Origin: Candidatus Hydrogenedentota bacterium
GTDB lineage: Bacteria > Hydrogenedentota > Hydrogenedentia > Hydrogenedentales > CAITNO01
DNA: 64,000 bases
Assembly (NCBI GenBank): GCA_018056705.1
Contig: JAGPFE010000003.1
Location: 33,953-97,952, forward strand
Direction: 5' to 3'
A program made the position numbers and the translations under genes. Below the pieces are notes generated by a model that saw nothing but the letters and a program-made list of their open reading frames with translations, was not told where the DNA came from and ran no database searches. Each line of letters begins with the position of its first letter. Within the stretch, counting starts at the first letter, position 1. Positions 63,989-64,000 of the stretch are shown piece by piece.

Positions 63989-64000
63989 GGGATGGGCGAT

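Overview
This is a GC-rich (roughly 60%+ by eye), gene-dense stretch of a Gram-negative bacterial chromosome. It carries two outer-membrane beta-barrel porins ending in Phe, Sec-type signal peptides, a WecA-type lipid-carrier glycosyltransferase, gyrBA and a succinate dehydrogenase operon. The secreted protease at 39515-42040 ends in dockerin-like repeats built on L-S-E-L-L-R-x-I-Q. From memory these resemble C-terminal repeats in uncultured Hydrogenedentes/Lentisphaerae-like genomes. That placement is recall, not a computed result, and should be held loosely. No prophage, insertion sequence, CRISPR array, tRNA or rRNA was recognised.

Layout. 1-3000: a small membrane protein, an alkaline-phosphatase-superfamily hydrolase and a zinc-free quinone oxidoreductase. 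3000-6750: two paralogous AlgE-like porins with long leaders that share a sequence element. 6800-9010: an ILEI/PANDER-domain protein translationally coupled to a WecA-like transferase. 9180-9680: an intergenic cluster of degenerate repeats that recurs at the right edge of the window. 10000-22600: leuS, metH, gltB and gltD. 22550-27430 (minus): an FG-GAP repeat protein, a serine hydrolase and a MATE transporter. 27500-33500: a sulfotransferase-like gene, sdhCAB and an aldehyde dehydrogenase. 33500-39500: a probable operon of tatA, a ceramidase/C45 fusion enzyme, a membrane-anchored unknown, a YhhN lysoplasmalogenase-like protein and ispH. 39500-47230 (minus): the secreted protease, gyrA and gyrB. 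47400-59800 (minus): two GT39-like membrane glycosyltransferases, a zinc-ribbon protein, a coiled-coil membrane protein, a DUF1015 protein, a DMT exporter, another quinone oxidoreductase, a cyclase-family hydrolase, a GlmU-like nucleotidyltransferase and a small unknown. 60150-63600 (minus): queE, queD and queF with a secreted C45-family hydrolase, closed by a strong terminator.

The most interesting items are: (a) a tandem QueD whose two halves carry complementary parts of the active site; (b) a ceramidase fused to a C45-type Ntn hydrolase, directly after a tatA gene and in a row with a lysoplasmalogenase homologue; (c) a C45 hydrolase inside a queuosine operon; (d) a shared leader element in front of the two porins; and (e) an ILEI-domain protein coupled to a WecA-like enzyme. 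All functional calls come from reading motifs and recalling families. No database search was run.
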